The notes beneath the pieces are model-generated. The model saw only the letters and a list, made by a program, of their open reading frames with translations, was not told the DNA's origin and did no database searches. A stretch of 64,000 bases of DNA from Streptomyces sp. NBC_00539. Lineage in GTDB: Bacteria > Actinomycetota > Actinomycetes > Streptomycetales > Streptomycetaceae. Made by a program: the position numbers and the translations under genes. Below are positions 1 through 9,241 of the stretch, piece after piece. Location: the NCBI RefSeq assembly GCF_036346105.1, contig NZ_CP107811.1, forward strand, positions 6,963,501 to 7,027,500, in the 5' to 3' direction. Every line of letters begins with the position of its first letter. Position 1 is the first letter of the stretch.

Positions 1-142
1 CCGTGCGCAGCCCGTGGTCCTGCCGCGCCGCCGCCGGAGCGGCGGCGGCCGGGGGTGGCGCCGGCTGCTCTGGGGCCGTGGCGGGCGCCGTCACCTGGAG
101 GATCTCCTCCAGGCTGCCCGCCGTCACCGTACGCCGCCTCAT
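1..142 (-). CDS. Partial small eCIS gene (5' end only)
   Basis: This gene starts with an ATG whose first bases overlap the TGA of the tube gene (ATGA), and it runs off the left edge after about 47 codons. The visible peptide begins MRRRTVTAGSLEEILQ and then turns into an Ala/Pro-rich stretch, which looks like a flexible linker. The 4-bp overlap implies translational coupling to the tube gene, so it is probably a small tail or baseplate-associated component of the same contractile injection locus. I do not recognise a family from this fragment. Confidence 0.6.
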   Translation of the reverse strand, partial: MRRRTVTAGSLEEILQVTAPATAPEQPAPPPAAAAPAAARQDHGLRT

Positions 143-579
143 TCGACGACGATCTCCTCGAACACGATGGTCACGGACTCGGTGGCCGCGGCGGACTCGC
201 CGGCCTTGAGGGAGGGGCCCTCCCACTTGGAGGCCCACCCGTTCATCAGCTGGATGCGGCGGACGGTCTCGCCCGTGGAGTCCTTGATCTCGATGGTGAG
301 GTTCTGCCGTGCGGTGTCGACGGCCCCGTTGTTCAGGGTCTCCTTGATCCACTTGGTGAACTCGCTGCTCTTGTCGAGTCCCCGGGTGATCGTGACCTCG
401 CCGGCCTGGCGGGCGCCGGGCTGCTTGCGGATGATCTGCTTGCCGTCCTTGCTGACCTGACGGACCTCGACCACCTCCTCCTCGACGGTCATGCCGCTGA
501 TCTCCTGGACCGATTCGACCAGGTAGCCACCGAGCTGTACGCCGAAGATATGGGTGGAAAGAGCATCGCCCTCTGCCAT
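139..579 (-). CDS. eCIS/phage tail tube protein (gp19-like)
   Basis: A 146-residue protein of the T4 gp19-like tail tube family, which stacks as hexameric rings to form the inner tube expelled on sheath contraction. It starts MAEGDALSTHIFGVQLGGYL and contains the family's signature early region with an FGVQLGGY-type strand and later 'TREL..FTKWI' and 'WEGPSLKAG' segments. Length matches the family (about 140-150 residues). A strong AGGAGAGG ribosome site lies just upstream of the ATG. It follows the sheath gene by 50 bp and overlaps the next gene by 4 bp, so it is in the same operon. Family assignment is by eye but fits the position exactly. Confidence 0.88.
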   Translation of the reverse strand: MAEGDALSTHIFGVQLGGYLVESVQEISGMTVEEEVVEVRQVSKDGKQIIRKQPGARQAGEVTITRGLDKSSEFTKWIKETLNNGAVDTARQNLTIEIKDSTGETVRRIQLMNGWASKWEGPSLKAGESAAATESVTIVFEEIVVE

Positions 580-629
580 GACTGTCTGTCACCTCTCCTT
601 GCTGGAAACGAATGTGATGAGCGCGCCGG

Positions 630-2192
630 TCACTCGTCGACGAGGCTGGTGCTGTCGGAGAACTGGGCCAGCCGGAACACCACGAACTCGGCGGGCTTGA
701 CGGGCGACACGCCGATCTCACAGATCACCCGGCCCAGGTCGATCGACTCCTGCGGGTTGTTGTCCCGGTCGCACTTGACGTAGAACGCCTCCGCCGCCGT
801 ACGCCCGAACAGCGCGCCGCCCCGCCACTCCTCGGTGAGGAACGCGGTCACGTTGCGCCGGATGCTCGACCAGAGCCGGTCGTCGTTGGGCTCGAAGACC
901 ACCCACTGGGTGCCCAGGAGGATCGACTCCTCCAGGTAGTTGAAGAGGCGGCGCACGTTCAGGTAGCGCCAGGCCGGGTCGGAGGACAGGGTGCGGGCGC
1001 CCCAGATCCGGATGCCCCGGCCGGGGAAGGCCCGTACGCAGTTCACCCCGATGGGGTTCAGCAGGTCCTGCTCGCCCTTGCTCAGGCGCAGTTCCAGGTC
1101 CACGGCACCGCGGATCACCTCGTTGGCGGGGGCCTTGTGGACACCGCGCTCGGCGTCGCTGCGCGCCCACACGCCCGCGATGTGACCGCTCGGCGGGACG
1201 GTCGCGTTGCGCCCGGCGGCCGGGTCGAAGACGCGGATCCACGGGTAGTACAGGGCGGCGTAGCGGGAGTCGTAGCCCGCCTCGTCGTTGCGCCAGCTGC
1301 GGACCTGCTGCGCGGAGAGCCCGGGCGGGCTGTCGAGGACGGCCACCCGGTCGCCCATCTGCTCGCAGTGCGAGATCACCGCGAGCTGCACCGTCCGCAC
1401 GCCCTCGGAGTCGATGTCGCCGCGCTCGTAGGCGCTCATCAGGTCGGGCACCGCGACCATGGTGATCTCGTCGATGGTCTCCAGGCCGGCGAAGCCGGTA
1501 CGGGCCCCCGCGTCACCGACGTACTCGGCCGGGTCGAGCCGGGCCACGTCGCCGCCCTGGCCGGCCGGAGCGGGCGCTGCGGCCGCGGCGTCCGGGACGG
1601 CAACGGTCTGGCCGGCGGGCCGGGTCTGGGCCGCGCCGCGCTGCTCGGTGACCTCGATCAGCTTCGAGGCGCGGGCCACGGAGACGAGGTAGCCCTTGAC
1701 GTTCTTGCGGGCGGACGCCTCGTAGGTCTCGGCGACCTGGTCGCCCTGCCGGACGACGATCTTGAAGCGGTCCTCGGGCGGGTTCTCGCCGTCCGCGTCG
1801 GCGATCTCCACGGACACGCCGGTGACGCCCGGCCGGGCCGCGACCAAGAAGCCGCCGAGCTCGACCGGGTCCACGGGGCGGGGCTGGGGGCGTCCGCCGG
1901 TGGCGGCCGGTGCGGAGGCCCCCGCACCGGACCCGCCGATGCGGACGACGTACGCGGCGCCGCCGCCGTTGGCGAAGTACCCGTACACGGAGTGGGGCAG
2001 GTAGGCGCCCTCGGTGAAGCCGCCGAAGTGCTGGGTGTACTGGTCCCAGCTGGTGACCAGCGTCGGCTCGTGGAAGGGCCCGCTCTGGGCGAAGCCGACG
2101 AACGCGGCGACGGCGGTGCCGACCCCTTCGATGGGGCGGGCACCGGACTGCACCTCCTCCACGTACACGCCGGGGGTGAGGTACGTCGCCAT
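630..2192 (-). CDS. eCIS/phage tail sheath protein
   Basis: A 520-residue contractile tail sheath protein. The N-terminus MATYLTPGVYVEEVQSGARPIEGVGTAVAAF is the typical sheath start (residues 1-30; 'PGVYVEE'), followed by a GPF/VTSWDQYTQHFG region. The C-terminal half has the conserved assembly domain, including 'YYPWIRVFDP' (around residue 315), 'PPSGHIAGVWARSDAERGVHKAPAN', 'GIRIWGARTLS' and 'YLNVRRLFNYLEESI'. A less conserved Ala/Pro-rich insertion lies near residues 90-210. AAGGAG precedes the ATG. In family members, sheath contraction drives the tube outwards. It lies between the ATPase and tube genes, 162 bp after the ATPase stop. Confidence 0.93.
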   Translation of the reverse strand: MATYLTPGVYVEEVQSGARPIEGVGTAVAAFVGFAQSGPFHEPTLVTSWDQYTQHFGGFTEGAYLPHSVYGYFANGGGAAYVVRIGGSGAGASAPAATGGRPQPRPVDPVELGGFLVAARPGVTGVSVEIADADGENPPEDRFKIVVRQGDQVAETYEASARKNVKGYLVSVARASKLIEVTEQRGAAQTRPAGQTVAVPDAAAAAPAPAGQGGDVARLDPAEYVGDAGARTGFAGLETIDEITMVAVPDLMSAYERGDIDSEGVRTVQLAVISHCEQMGDRVAVLDSPPGLSAQQVRSWRNDEAGYDSRYAALYYPWIRVFDPAAGRNATVPPSGHIAGVWARSDAERGVHKAPANEVIRGAVDLELRLSKGEQDLLNPIGVNCVRAFPGRGIRIWGARTLSSDPAWRYLNVRRLFNYLEESILLGTQWVVFEPNDDRLWSSIRRNVTAFLTEEWRGGALFGRTAAEAFYVKCDRDNNPQESIDLGRVICEIGVSPVKPAEFVVFRLAQFSDSTSLVDE

Positions 2193-2354
2193 TGCTCGCT
2201 CCTTCGTATTACGGCCAGTGCATCAGGTCCGTCCACAGCCTTTCCGGTGGAGATCACCGACGGGAGGTGCGTTCGGACCTGGCCGGGGGCAGGTGCGCTG
2301 CCCTCCCGGTCGCCCCCGCCGGACCGTCCAGGCAGCGCAGCCGTCCCGTCCGGC

Positions 2355-4463
2355 TCACACGTGGGCGACCTGGTCCGCGTACGGCCCGAACTCGCCGGCC
2401 AGGACCAGCCGGCCGAGCTTGCGGTACTCCTGGGCGACGGCCGTCACCACCTGCCCCATGGTCAGCGGTTCCCCCGAAGCGGCCGCGAAGTAGGCGGCGG
2501 TCACCGCGCAGGCCCGGATCGAGCCTCCGGCCAGTTCGAACCGGTCCGCGCAGAAGGCGAGATCGAGGTCACCGGCCCTGGGCACCGGGCTGCCCAGGCA
2601 GCGCTCCCACAGGGCCAGGCGCTGGGTGGCGTCGGGTACCGGGAAGTCAGCGACCACGTCCAGGCGGCGGGTGAACGCCTCGTCGAGGTTGGCCCGCAGG
2701 TTGGTGGTCAGGATGGCGATACCGTCGAAGGACTCCATCCGCTGCAGCAGGTAGGCCGACTCCATGTTGGCGTGCTTGTCGTGGGCGCCCTTCACCTCTG
2801 AGCGCTTGCCGAAGATCGCGTCGGCCTCGTCGAACAGCAGCACCGCGTTGACGGCCGACGCCTCGGTGAAGATCCGCTCTAGGTTCTTCTCGGTCTCGCC
2901 GACGTATTTGTCGACGACCGTCGACAGGTCCACCACGTACAGGTCCATGCCCAGGTCGGCCGCCACGACTTCGGCCGACATGGTCTTTCCGGTACCGGAG
3001 GAGCCCGCGAACAGCGCGATCACCCCGCGTCCGCGCCCGCCGCCGGGCCGCATGCCCCACTGGCCGAGCACCTGGTCGCGGTGGCGGGCGCGCATCGCGA
3101 GGTCCCGTAGCCGGCGGTGGGTGGGGGCGGGCAGCACCAGGTCGTCCCAGCCCACCGCGGGCTCCACCCGGCGGGCGAGGCGGGCGAGGCCCGCGCCGTT
3201 CTGGGCGCGTACGGCGGTGCGCAGGTCGGCGGCGGAGAGCGGGCGGCCGTCGAGCGCGGCCGTACGCGTCGCGGCGCCGGCGGCGCGGCGCAGCTGCCCC
3301 GCGTCGAGGCGGTGCGCGGCCACGGACCGGGCGAGCGCGTCGGCCCCGGCGTCGGCCCCGGCGTCGGCCCCGGCCGGTCCGCCCTCCTCGGCGTGCTCCG
3401 CGGCGGCCCGCTCCAGCGCGTGCCGCCAGCGCGCGGCCTGCCGTTCGGGGGTGGGGGCCGCCACCGTCAGGGTGACGGGGGTGTCGGCGGCCCAGGCGGG
3501 TTCCCAGCCGCTCGTGCCGTAGGTGAACAGGGGGATGTCCCGCAGCACCGTGCACAGGGTGCGCAGGACGCGGGCCCGCTCGTCGGGCTTGTCGGACAGT
3601 TCCTCGACCGGTCCGAGCAGCACGCCGCCGCCCAGCAGCCGGGCCTCGCGGGCCACGGCCCCCACGAGGCCGGGCACGGTGCGGGTGTCGTGCGCCAGCG
3701 CCGCCGCGGCCAGGCCCAGGGGGCGCAGCCCGCGTGCGCGGAGCGCGGCGGCGGCCAGGCCCTCGGCGTCGCCGCCGCGGGTCCGCAGGTGGACGTGGCC
3801 GGTGCCGCTGCCGGCCGCGGCGGAGGCCCGGTGCAGCTCGGCCGGGTCGACGGCGGGGTCGTCGGCGGGGTCGCCGAGCACGTCGGCCAGTCGGGGGTCG
3901 GGCGAGGCGCTGCCGAGCAGGTGGGCGGTGACCCGGTCGGGAACGACCAGTACCCGGGACAGGGGCGGCCGTTCGGGCTCGGTGACCTCCAGCAGGCCGC
4001 CCGCGACCAGCGGCGCGGTCGGGGCGAGCCGGAACCGCGCCGCCGCCGTCCCGGTGCGGCCGCACAGTTCCAGGGCCAGTCCGACGGTCGGCCGACGGCG
4101 CGTCAGGTCGTCGTTGAGGAAGCCGTAGAGCCGCTCGAAGCGGGCGTCCAGGTCCGGCGCGAGGGCGATCAGGAGTAGGTCCACGTCCAGCGGCGCCAGC
4201 GCGAAGCGCCTGGCCAGGACGTCGAGCGGGGATCCGAGCGGCGGACCGTCCGGGTCGAGCGGGGGCAGGGCGGCCTGATACCCCGGGTCCAGGATCCGGG
4301 CGACCACCTCAGGGGTGAGGTACTGGCCCCGGTACGGGTCGTCCGGATCGGGATCGACGGCGCGGCGCAGCGCGACGGCCTGCCGTACCCGCTCCTCGAC
4401 GAGCCGCAGCCGCGTCCACAGGTACGGGACCGGGTGGGCCGCAGCCCGGACGGTGTGCGTCAC
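2355..4463 (-). CDS. eCIS AAA+ ATPase
   Basis: A 702-residue AAA+ ATPase of the type found in eCIS loci, probably acting in particle assembly or remodelling. The C-terminal third (about residues 470-690) is the AAA module: Walker A GSSGTGKT with the lysine near residue 493, Walker B AVLLFDEADAIFG, and an arginine-finger region in FTRRLDVVADFP. The N-terminal two thirds are a helical, Ala/Arg-rich domain (winged-helix/DUF-type in family members). I chose the GTG at 4463 because it overlaps the TGA of the DUF4255 gene (GTGA) and the protein then starts VTHTVRAAAHPVPYLWTRL; an in-frame extension to 4946 is antisense-like filler. An Asp-Ala-Gly repeat near residue 365 corresponds to a 12-bp tandem repeat. 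Confidence 0.88.
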   Translation of the reverse strand: MTHTVRAAAHPVPYLWTRLRLVEERVRQAVALRRAVDPDPDDPYRGQYLTPEVVARILDPGYQAALPPLDPDGPPLGSPLDVLARRFALAPLDVDLLLIALAPDLDARFERLYGFLNDDLTRRRPTVGLALELCGRTGTAAARFRLAPTAPLVAGGLLEVTEPERPPLSRVLVVPDRVTAHLLGSASPDPRLADVLGDPADDPAVDPAELHRASAAAGSGTGHVHLRTRGGDAEGLAAAALRARGLRPLGLAAAALAHDTRTVPGLVGAVAREARLLGGGVLLGPVEELSDKPDERARVLRTLCTVLRDIPLFTYGTSGWEPAWAADTPVTLTVAAPTPERQAARWRHALERAAAEHAEEGGPAGADAGADAGADALARSVAAHRLDAGQLRRAAGAATRTAALDGRPLSAADLRTAVRAQNGAGLARLARRVEPAVGWDDLVLPAPTHRRLRDLAMRARHRDQVLGQWGMRPGGGRGRGVIALFAGSSGTGKTMSAEVVAADLGMDLYVVDLSTVVDKYVGETEKNLERIFTEASAVNAVLLFDEADAIFGKRSEVKGAHDKHANMESAYLLQRMESFDGIAILTTNLRANLDEAFTRRLDVVADFPVPDATQRLALWERCLGSPVPRAGDLDLAFCADRFELAGGSIRACAVTAAYFAAASGEPLTMGQVVTAVAQEYRKLGRLVLAGEFGPYADQVAHV
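3337..3372. repeat. Three perfect 12-bp tandem repeats
   Basis: The unit gcgtcggccccg occurs three times in direct succession inside the AAA+ ATPase gene and encodes repeated Ala-Asp-Ala-Gly residues in the linker before the ATPase core. Copy number could vary between strains without breaking the frame, because 12 bp is a multiple of three. Confidence 0.85.
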
Positions 4464-5182
4464 GGTTGCCGTTCCCCCCGTCGGCGGCGGGCCGGAGCCT
4501 GCGCCCGTTCCCGGGAGCCGCCGAAGCCCTCCGGGCCCGGCTCGGCCACCTCCACGTAGCGCAGTCGGCGCAGGGCCTCCGGGGTGTCCCGCTCGTCCGG
4601 TCCGGGCCGGCCGGTGCGCTGCCCGGAGCGTACGGCGAGCCCCTCGGTCACCGGCGGGGCGACGGCCGTGGTCGCCCCGGCCAGCGGCGCCCGTACGCGC
4701 AGTCCCAGCGACGGCTTCAGTTCCCCGCCCAGCGCCGACCACACGTCGGAGGCGGCGGGCGCGTCGAGCCCGGTGCCGCCGCCGTCCATGCCCACGATCA
4801 GACCGAGTTCGGCGAGCGAGCCGGTGAGCAGGCGCGGGGGCAGCGAGTCGGTCGACACGAGGCAGGCCAGCACCTGGGAGAGCAGCCGGTGTTCGTCCTG
4901 CGGCCGGCTCGCCCATGCGGTGACCAGGTACGTCAGCTCGAACCACCGCGCCGGGGCACGGCGCGCGGCGAGGAACCCGTCCGCGTCGTACACCTCGCCC
5001 CCGCCGCTGGCGCGACGGGTGTGGTCCTCGCGCACGTCGTACAGGAACACGCAGACCGTGGGGGCGCTGCGGCGCGCCGCCCAGTCCCGCGTCGGCGCGT
5101 CGAACACCACCTCGACGCCCGACGCCTCCAGGCCGGACTCCGCCAACAGTCGGCGGAGCCCTTCGTCGACCTCGTGGATCAC
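4460..5182 (-). CDS. DUF4255 domain protein (eCIS component)
   Basis: A 240-residue protein of the DUF4255 (Pvc16-like) family, a conserved eCIS component thought from the homologous particle structures to act as the tail terminator/cap at the tube end. The segment VIHEVDEGLRRLLAESGL at the start, 'VVFDAPTRDWAARRSAPTVCVFLYDVRED' (about residues 22-50) and 'PARWFELTYLVTAW' with 'EHRLLSQVLACLV' (about residues 75-105) are the family hallmarks. The GTG start overlaps the stop of the upstream propeller gene (GTGA), and its own stop overlaps the ATPase start, so the three genes are translationally coupled. Confidence 0.85.
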   Translation of the reverse strand: MIHEVDEGLRRLLAESGLEASGVEVVFDAPTRDWAARRSAPTVCVFLYDVREDHTRRASGGGEVYDADGFLAARRAPARWFELTYLVTAWASRPQDEHRLLSQVLACLVSTDSLPPRLLTGSLAELGLIVGMDGGGTGLDAPAASDVWSALGGELKPSLGLRVRAPLAGATTAVAPPVTEGLAVRSGQRTGRPGPDERDTPEALRRLRYVEVAEPGPEGFGGSRERAQAPARRRRGERQP

Positions 5183-8100
5183 CGGCGGACCGTCTCGTTG
5201 GGCGGCTGGATGGTGCCGCTGACGACCAGGAAGCCGGTCTGCACCGGGGAGAAGCCGGGGCCGCTCGCGGTGATGGTGCGGGGGCCGGTCTGGTCCTTGG
5301 CGAGGATCAGCAGCTGGCCGATGAACCGGCCGTCCCGCCCGGGCCGGGTCGGCGCAGCCGCGGCCGTGATGCCCGGCTGCCACGTGAACCGCACCGGCGC
5401 GCCGGGCGGGAAGTCCTCGCCCCGCACCGAGGTGACGAAGCCGGGCTTGCCGATCGGCGGCACCGCGACGATGCGGGGCTGGAGGATGCGCAGCTGCTGC
5501 CGGGCATTGTTGTCGCCGGGGTCGGCGTCGGTGCCGGTCGTGGTGAGGGCGCCGGTCAGCAGGCCGGTGAGCGCCTTGTCGGGACTGAGGACGACCTGGA
5601 TGACGGTCCGGGCGCCCGGGGCCAGGTCCGGCAGCGCGCACGTCCAGGCCTGGTCGCAGCCGGGCGGCGGCCCGCCGTGGGGGACGCCCTCGGGGAGGCC
5701 GATGCGCAGCCGCAGGCCGGTGGCGAGGGCGTTGCGGCCGTTGCGGATGGTGTACGTGACCACGACGCGGCCCCCCACGTAGCCGGGGTTCGGCTGCGCC
5801 GTGAGGCTCAGCCCGGGCCCGGCCGGCGGCGCGGGCGGCGCGGGCGTGGTGGTCGGCGGGTCCGGGGTCGGCGGCTGCGAGGTGGTCGGCGGGGTGGGTG
5901 TGTGGGTTGGCGGCGGCGATGTCGGGGGTTCGGGCGCCGTGCGCACCGGCACCACGGTCCGGCCGGCATTGTCCGTGGGGCGGGGGTCGAGCACCGTACC
6001 GGTGACGGACCAGTCCACGGGCTGGTCGCCGGGGGTGACGCCGGTGAAGGTGGCGGTCACCGGGACGGTGGCGCCGGGAGGCACCACGCCCAGGGCGCAG
6101 GTCAGCGCCGCCGCGTCACAGGTGGCGCCGGGCGCGGTGAGCCCGGTCACGGTGAGGCCGACCGGCGGCGCGACGGTCAGCCGGGTGCCCGGTGAGGCCG
6201 CCGGGCCGTGGTTGACGACGTCGACCCGGACGCCGGCGGAGTCGCCGACGGTGAGCGGCGCGGCCTTGTCGGGCGCCTGGACGGCGAGGTCCACCGACTG
6301 CTGCACACCGGGTTCTTTCTGCCGGCCCGGCAGGCCGCTGACGAGCAGCCGGTGCGCGCCGGAGGCCACGTCCACCAGCTTCAGCTTCTCCGGGCTGTTG
6401 GCCGCCCGGGATCCGCGGGCGCTGAGCACCAGACTCTTGCCGTCGGCCGTCCAGGCGGCGTCGCGGGGCTGGAACGGGCCGCCGGCCGGGGTGTCCGGCA
6501 GGTCCCGGCCGCAGGCCCCGGGTACGTCGCGGGCGGCGGCGGGCAGCAGGACCCGGCAGGAGCGGCCCGTCGCGGAGGCCAGCAGGATGCCTCCGCTTTC
6601 GTCGAGGCGGCCGCCGCCCTTCTTGCGGTTGAAGGCGAGGGTGATGCCGTCCGGGGAGAACGCAGGGCTGTCGTCGATGACCTCGCAGGCACCGGGGCAG
6701 ATACCGGCGCTCAGGTCGCGCTGCCGGTCGAGGTGGTCCACCGGAACGGTCCAGACGTGCTTGTTGCCGCCACCGCCGTTGATCACGTGGTTACGGGTGA
6801 AGGCCAAGGTCGTGCCGTCGGAGGACCAGGTGGGCTGGGCGTCACCGGACCAGGCCAGGCCCTCCGGCGAGCGGACTTCGCCGCGCAGCGCCCCGGTCGC
6901 GGCGTCCGCGATCAGGATCCGCCCCCGGCCCGAGGCTCCGCCGACCCCGCCCGGCGAGGTCCGGGTGAAGGCCAGCAGCCTGCCGTCGGGGGAGAACGTC
7001 GGGTCGGTGTCCCAGTCCTTGGGGCCGCGGCCCGCGAGCGGCAGGGGCGCCGCGTTGGCGCCGTCGGCGTCGGCCGTCCAGATCCGCTCGATGCGGCCGT
7101 CCGGCGTGTCCTCGAAGCGGGTCAGCACGATCCGCCGGCCGTCGGGCGTGTAGTTCTGCCGCTCGGTCCACGGGTCGGACCCGGCGGCGGGCTGGAACAG
7201 CGGGTCCTTGGCCGGGTCCGTGTTCGTGTCGGCGGCCGGGTCCTCCTTGAGGATGGGCAGGCCCAGGTCGCGGGGGTCGGAGCCGTCCATCCGGGCGTCC
7301 TGCAGGGTCACCACGTGCGGCCCGGCCGCCGAGGTGCGCTCGACCACCGTTCCGCCGCCGTTCAGCGGACCGAGCCAGGTCGGCGAGCCGACCTCGCGGT
7401 CCTCGCTGAGTACCACGTCGGGGGTCTTGTCCGAGTGCGCGGGCACCCGGAACACGTGGTCCCAGTCGCCCTCGCAGGTACAGGTCCGGTCTGGGCTGAG
7501 GAAGAGCAGCCCGTCGCCGTCGGGCAGCCAGGCTGCCCCGTGGGTACGCCAGCCCGCCTGAGCACCCGACAGCAGCGGCCCGCCGCCGCGCCCGTCGGTC
7601 CACCAAAGGCGCGGACCGTTCGGCCCGGTGGCGGTGTACGCGATCACCTCCCGGTTCTCCGCGTCGTCCACCGGGTTCCACACCGGCTCGGTGGCCGTGC
7701 CGTTGCCCGGGTCGGAGACGCGGGTGGCCGGGCCGCCCCGCAGGGCGCGTATGTACACCTGCCGTCCGGCGGTCCGGTCGTCGTCGGAGGAGTACGCCAG
7801 CCGTGCGCCGTCCGGCGAGACCGTCGGGTGCTCCTCGTTCGCGGGGGTGTCGGTCAGCCGGGTGAGCCCGGTGCCGTCGGTCTGCACCCGCCAAAGGTCG
7901 CGTTGGACGCCGCGGCCAGGCCTGGCCGGCCCGGCCGCGTCGAAGACGACCGACCGGCCGTCCGGGGTCAGCCGCGGGTTCGCCGCGTCCAGGCCGCTGG
8001 TCAGACGGCGTACCGAGCCGTCCGCGGACCGCAGGTAGACCTGCGGGGCCGGCTCGTCCCGGCGGCTCGCGAAGACCAGTCGGTCGCCCAGCGCGGCGGG

Positions 8101-8358
8101 CTGGACGTCCTGGTGGGCCGGGCCCTCCCCGAACAGCGGGGGGCTGTCCTTGCCGGTCGCCCCCACCCGGCCCAGGCTCCGGTGGCGGGTACCGGCGTAC
8201 ACGACCCGGTTGTCGCCGGCGTCGGCCGCGACGGTCCGCGCCGTCGCGCCGCCCGGGCCGGCCGCCGCCGTCACCGCGAGCAGGGGGACCAGCAGGAGCA
8301 GCGGAGCGCCGGCCCTCCCCCAGCGGTGTCGCCGACTGCCGGAGTCACCCGTGCCCAT
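5179..8358 (-). CDS. Secreted PD40 propeller/CARDB/IPT-like protein in eCIS operon
   Basis: A 1059-residue exported protein. It has an Arg-rich N-terminus and a hydrophobic segment (about residues 15-35, LLLLVPLLAVTAAAG) consistent with a signal peptide. About residues 45-630 contain repeated WD40-like PD40/TolB blades ('SPDGRLLAFTR', 'SPDGARLAYSS', 'TPDGRSVVFD', 'SPDGITLAFNR'). Then come a DUF11/CARDB-like beta-sandwich, a Pro/Thr-rich linker (about 825-870), a second such domain ('GRVVVTYTIRNGRNALATGLRL') and a C-terminal IPT-like domain. I chose the ATG at 8358, preceded by GAGGTGG, over one 16 codons upstream. It is coupled to DUF4255 by a GTGA overlap. Its role is unknown; the architecture suggests an extracytoplasmic binding scaffold. 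Confidence 0.8.
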   Translation of the reverse strand: MGTGDSGSRRHRWGRAGAPLLLLVPLLAVTAAAGPGGATARTVAADAGDNRVVYAGTRHRSLGRVGATGKDSPPLFGEGPAHQDVQPAALGDRLVFASRRDEPAPQVYLRSADGSVRRLTSGLDAANPRLTPDGRSVVFDAAGPARPGRGVQRDLWRVQTDGTGLTRLTDTPANEEHPTVSPDGARLAYSSDDDRTAGRQVYIRALRGGPATRVSDPGNGTATEPVWNPVDDAENREVIAYTATGPNGPRLWWTDGRGGGPLLSGAQAGWRTHGAAWLPDGDGLLFLSPDRTCTCEGDWDHVFRVPAHSDKTPDVVLSEDREVGSPTWLGPLNGGGTVVERTSAAGPHVVTLQDARMDGSDPRDLGLPILKEDPAADTNTDPAKDPLFQPAAGSDPWTERQNYTPDGRRIVLTRFEDTPDGRIERIWTADADGANAAPLPLAGRGPKDWDTDPTFSPDGRLLAFTRTSPGGVGGASGRGRILIADAATGALRGEVRSPEGLAWSGDAQPTWSSDGTTLAFTRNHVINGGGGNKHVWTVPVDHLDRQRDLSAGICPGACEVIDDSPAFSPDGITLAFNRKKGGGRLDESGGILLASATGRSCRVLLPAAARDVPGACGRDLPDTPAGGPFQPRDAAWTADGKSLVLSARGSRAANSPEKLKLVDVASGAHRLLVSGLPGRQKEPGVQQSVDLAVQAPDKAAPLTVGDSAGVRVDVVNHGPAASPGTRLTVAPPVGLTVTGLTAPGATCDAAALTCALGVVPPGATVPVTATFTGVTPGDQPVDWSVTGTVLDPRPTDNAGRTVVPVRTAPEPPTSPPPTHTPTPPTTSQPPTPDPPTTTPAPPAPPAGPGLSLTAQPNPGYVGGRVVVTYTIRNGRNALATGLRLRIGLPEGVPHGGPPPGCDQAWTCALPDLAPGARTVIQVVLSPDKALTGLLTGALTTTGTDADPGDNNARQQLRILQPRIVAVPPIGKPGFVTSVRGEDFPPGAPVRFTWQPGITAAAAPTRPGRDGRFIGQLLILAKDQTGPRTITASGPGFSPVQTGFLVVSGTIQPPNETVRR

Positions 8359-8509
8359 CACGGTCCACCTCACAGTCCGGTACAGCTCTACGTATGACCC
8401 CGCCACTCTGCCGACCGGCAGGGCCGGCCGGCAGGGCCGCGGGGCCGGACCCGGGGGAAGTACCGGCTGCGCTTTCGGGCAGCCGGTGGGCGGCCGCCGG
8501 GCCGTACGG

Positions 8510-9241
8510 TCAGATCAGCCCGTTGCGCAGGGCGTACCCGACCGCGTGCGTACGGTTGCGCAGGTGCAGCCGCGTGATGATCTCGTGCAGCACGTTCTTG
8601 ACGGTCCGTTCGGAGTACGAGGTCTTGCGCGCGATCTCCGCGGTGTCCAGCCCCTCCGACACCAGGCGCAGCATGTCCGCCTCGCGTGCGGTCAGGGTGG
8701 ACAGGGACACCGCGCGCGGGTCGAGCGAGGACCGCTGCAGGACGCCGACGTGGTCGAGGAGCTTCGCGAGCAGGTCACCGGGCAGCACGCCCTCGCCGTT
8801 CGCTATCGCCAGGACCAGCCGCAGCAGCCGGTCCTGGTCGGCCTCGGTGCGTCGCAGCACCGCGGTGACCCCGCATTCGATGGCCCGCTGTAAGGCGTCG
8901 CCCGATTCGAACGTGCCGACCACGAGCCCGGTGCGGGTCTCGCCGTTGTGCCGCAGCCGGTACAGCAGCGCGGCCGTCTCGTCGTCCACGCTGTCCACGG
9001 CCACGAGCGACACCTGGGCGCGGTGCGCGCCGGCGTCGTCGACGAACTCGATCTCGGGACGTTGGCGCAGCTGGTGGACTATCCCGACGTGCAGGACCGG
9101 ATCCGACGCGTACACGGCGACGGTGACCCGCCGGCCGGGGCCGGCGGGAGGCGTTCCGGGTGGATTCCCGGCCGGGACCGGCGCCTGGGGCGCGGTGGTG
9201 CCGAACGCGGGGGCGGGTCGGTTGTGGTCAACGCAGGTCAT
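8510..9241 (-). CDS. LuxR/NarL-type regulator of the eCIS cluster
   Basis: A 243-residue response-regulator-like protein. Residues about 38-150 resemble a degenerate receiver domain ('VTVAVYASDPVLHVGIVHQL', with an aspartate in LVAVDSVDD as the possible phosphoacceptor). Residues about 175-240 form a LuxR helix-turn-helix ('LTAREADMLRLVSEGLDTAEIARK', 'YSERTVKNVLHEI'). An Ala/Pro-rich leader precedes the receiver, and the true start could be an internal GTG. It is the first gene of the minus-strand cluster and is divergent from the 9421 gene, so the 180-bp gap between them is the likely control region. No partner kinase is nearby. Confidence 0.82.
   Translation of the reverse strand: MTCVDHNRPAPAFGTTAPQAPVPAGNPPGTPPAGPGRRVTVAVYASDPVLHVGIVHQLRQRPEIEFVDDAGAHRAQVSLVAVDSVDDETAALLYRLRHNGETRTGLVVGTFESGDALQRAIECGVTAVLRRTEADQDRLLRLVLAIANGEGVLPGDLLAKLLDHVGVLQRSSLDPRAVSLSTLTAREADMLRLVSEGLDTAEIARKTSYSERTVKNVLHEIITRLHLRNRTHAVGYALRNGLI

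Noticed and set aside
3337-3372. Tandem repeats considered as a CRISPR array
   Set aside because: Units are 12 bp with no spacers and lie inside a coding frame.
4464-4946. N-terminal extension of the AAA+ ATPase frame
   Set aside because: It overlaps the DUF4255 gene completely, is Arg/Ala-rich filler, and the GTG at 4463 is positioned exactly in a GTGA overlap.
6208-8397. 729-codon open frame on the plus strand
   Set aside because: It is antisense to the propeller gene in a high-GC genome and shows no domain; long antisense frames are expected here.
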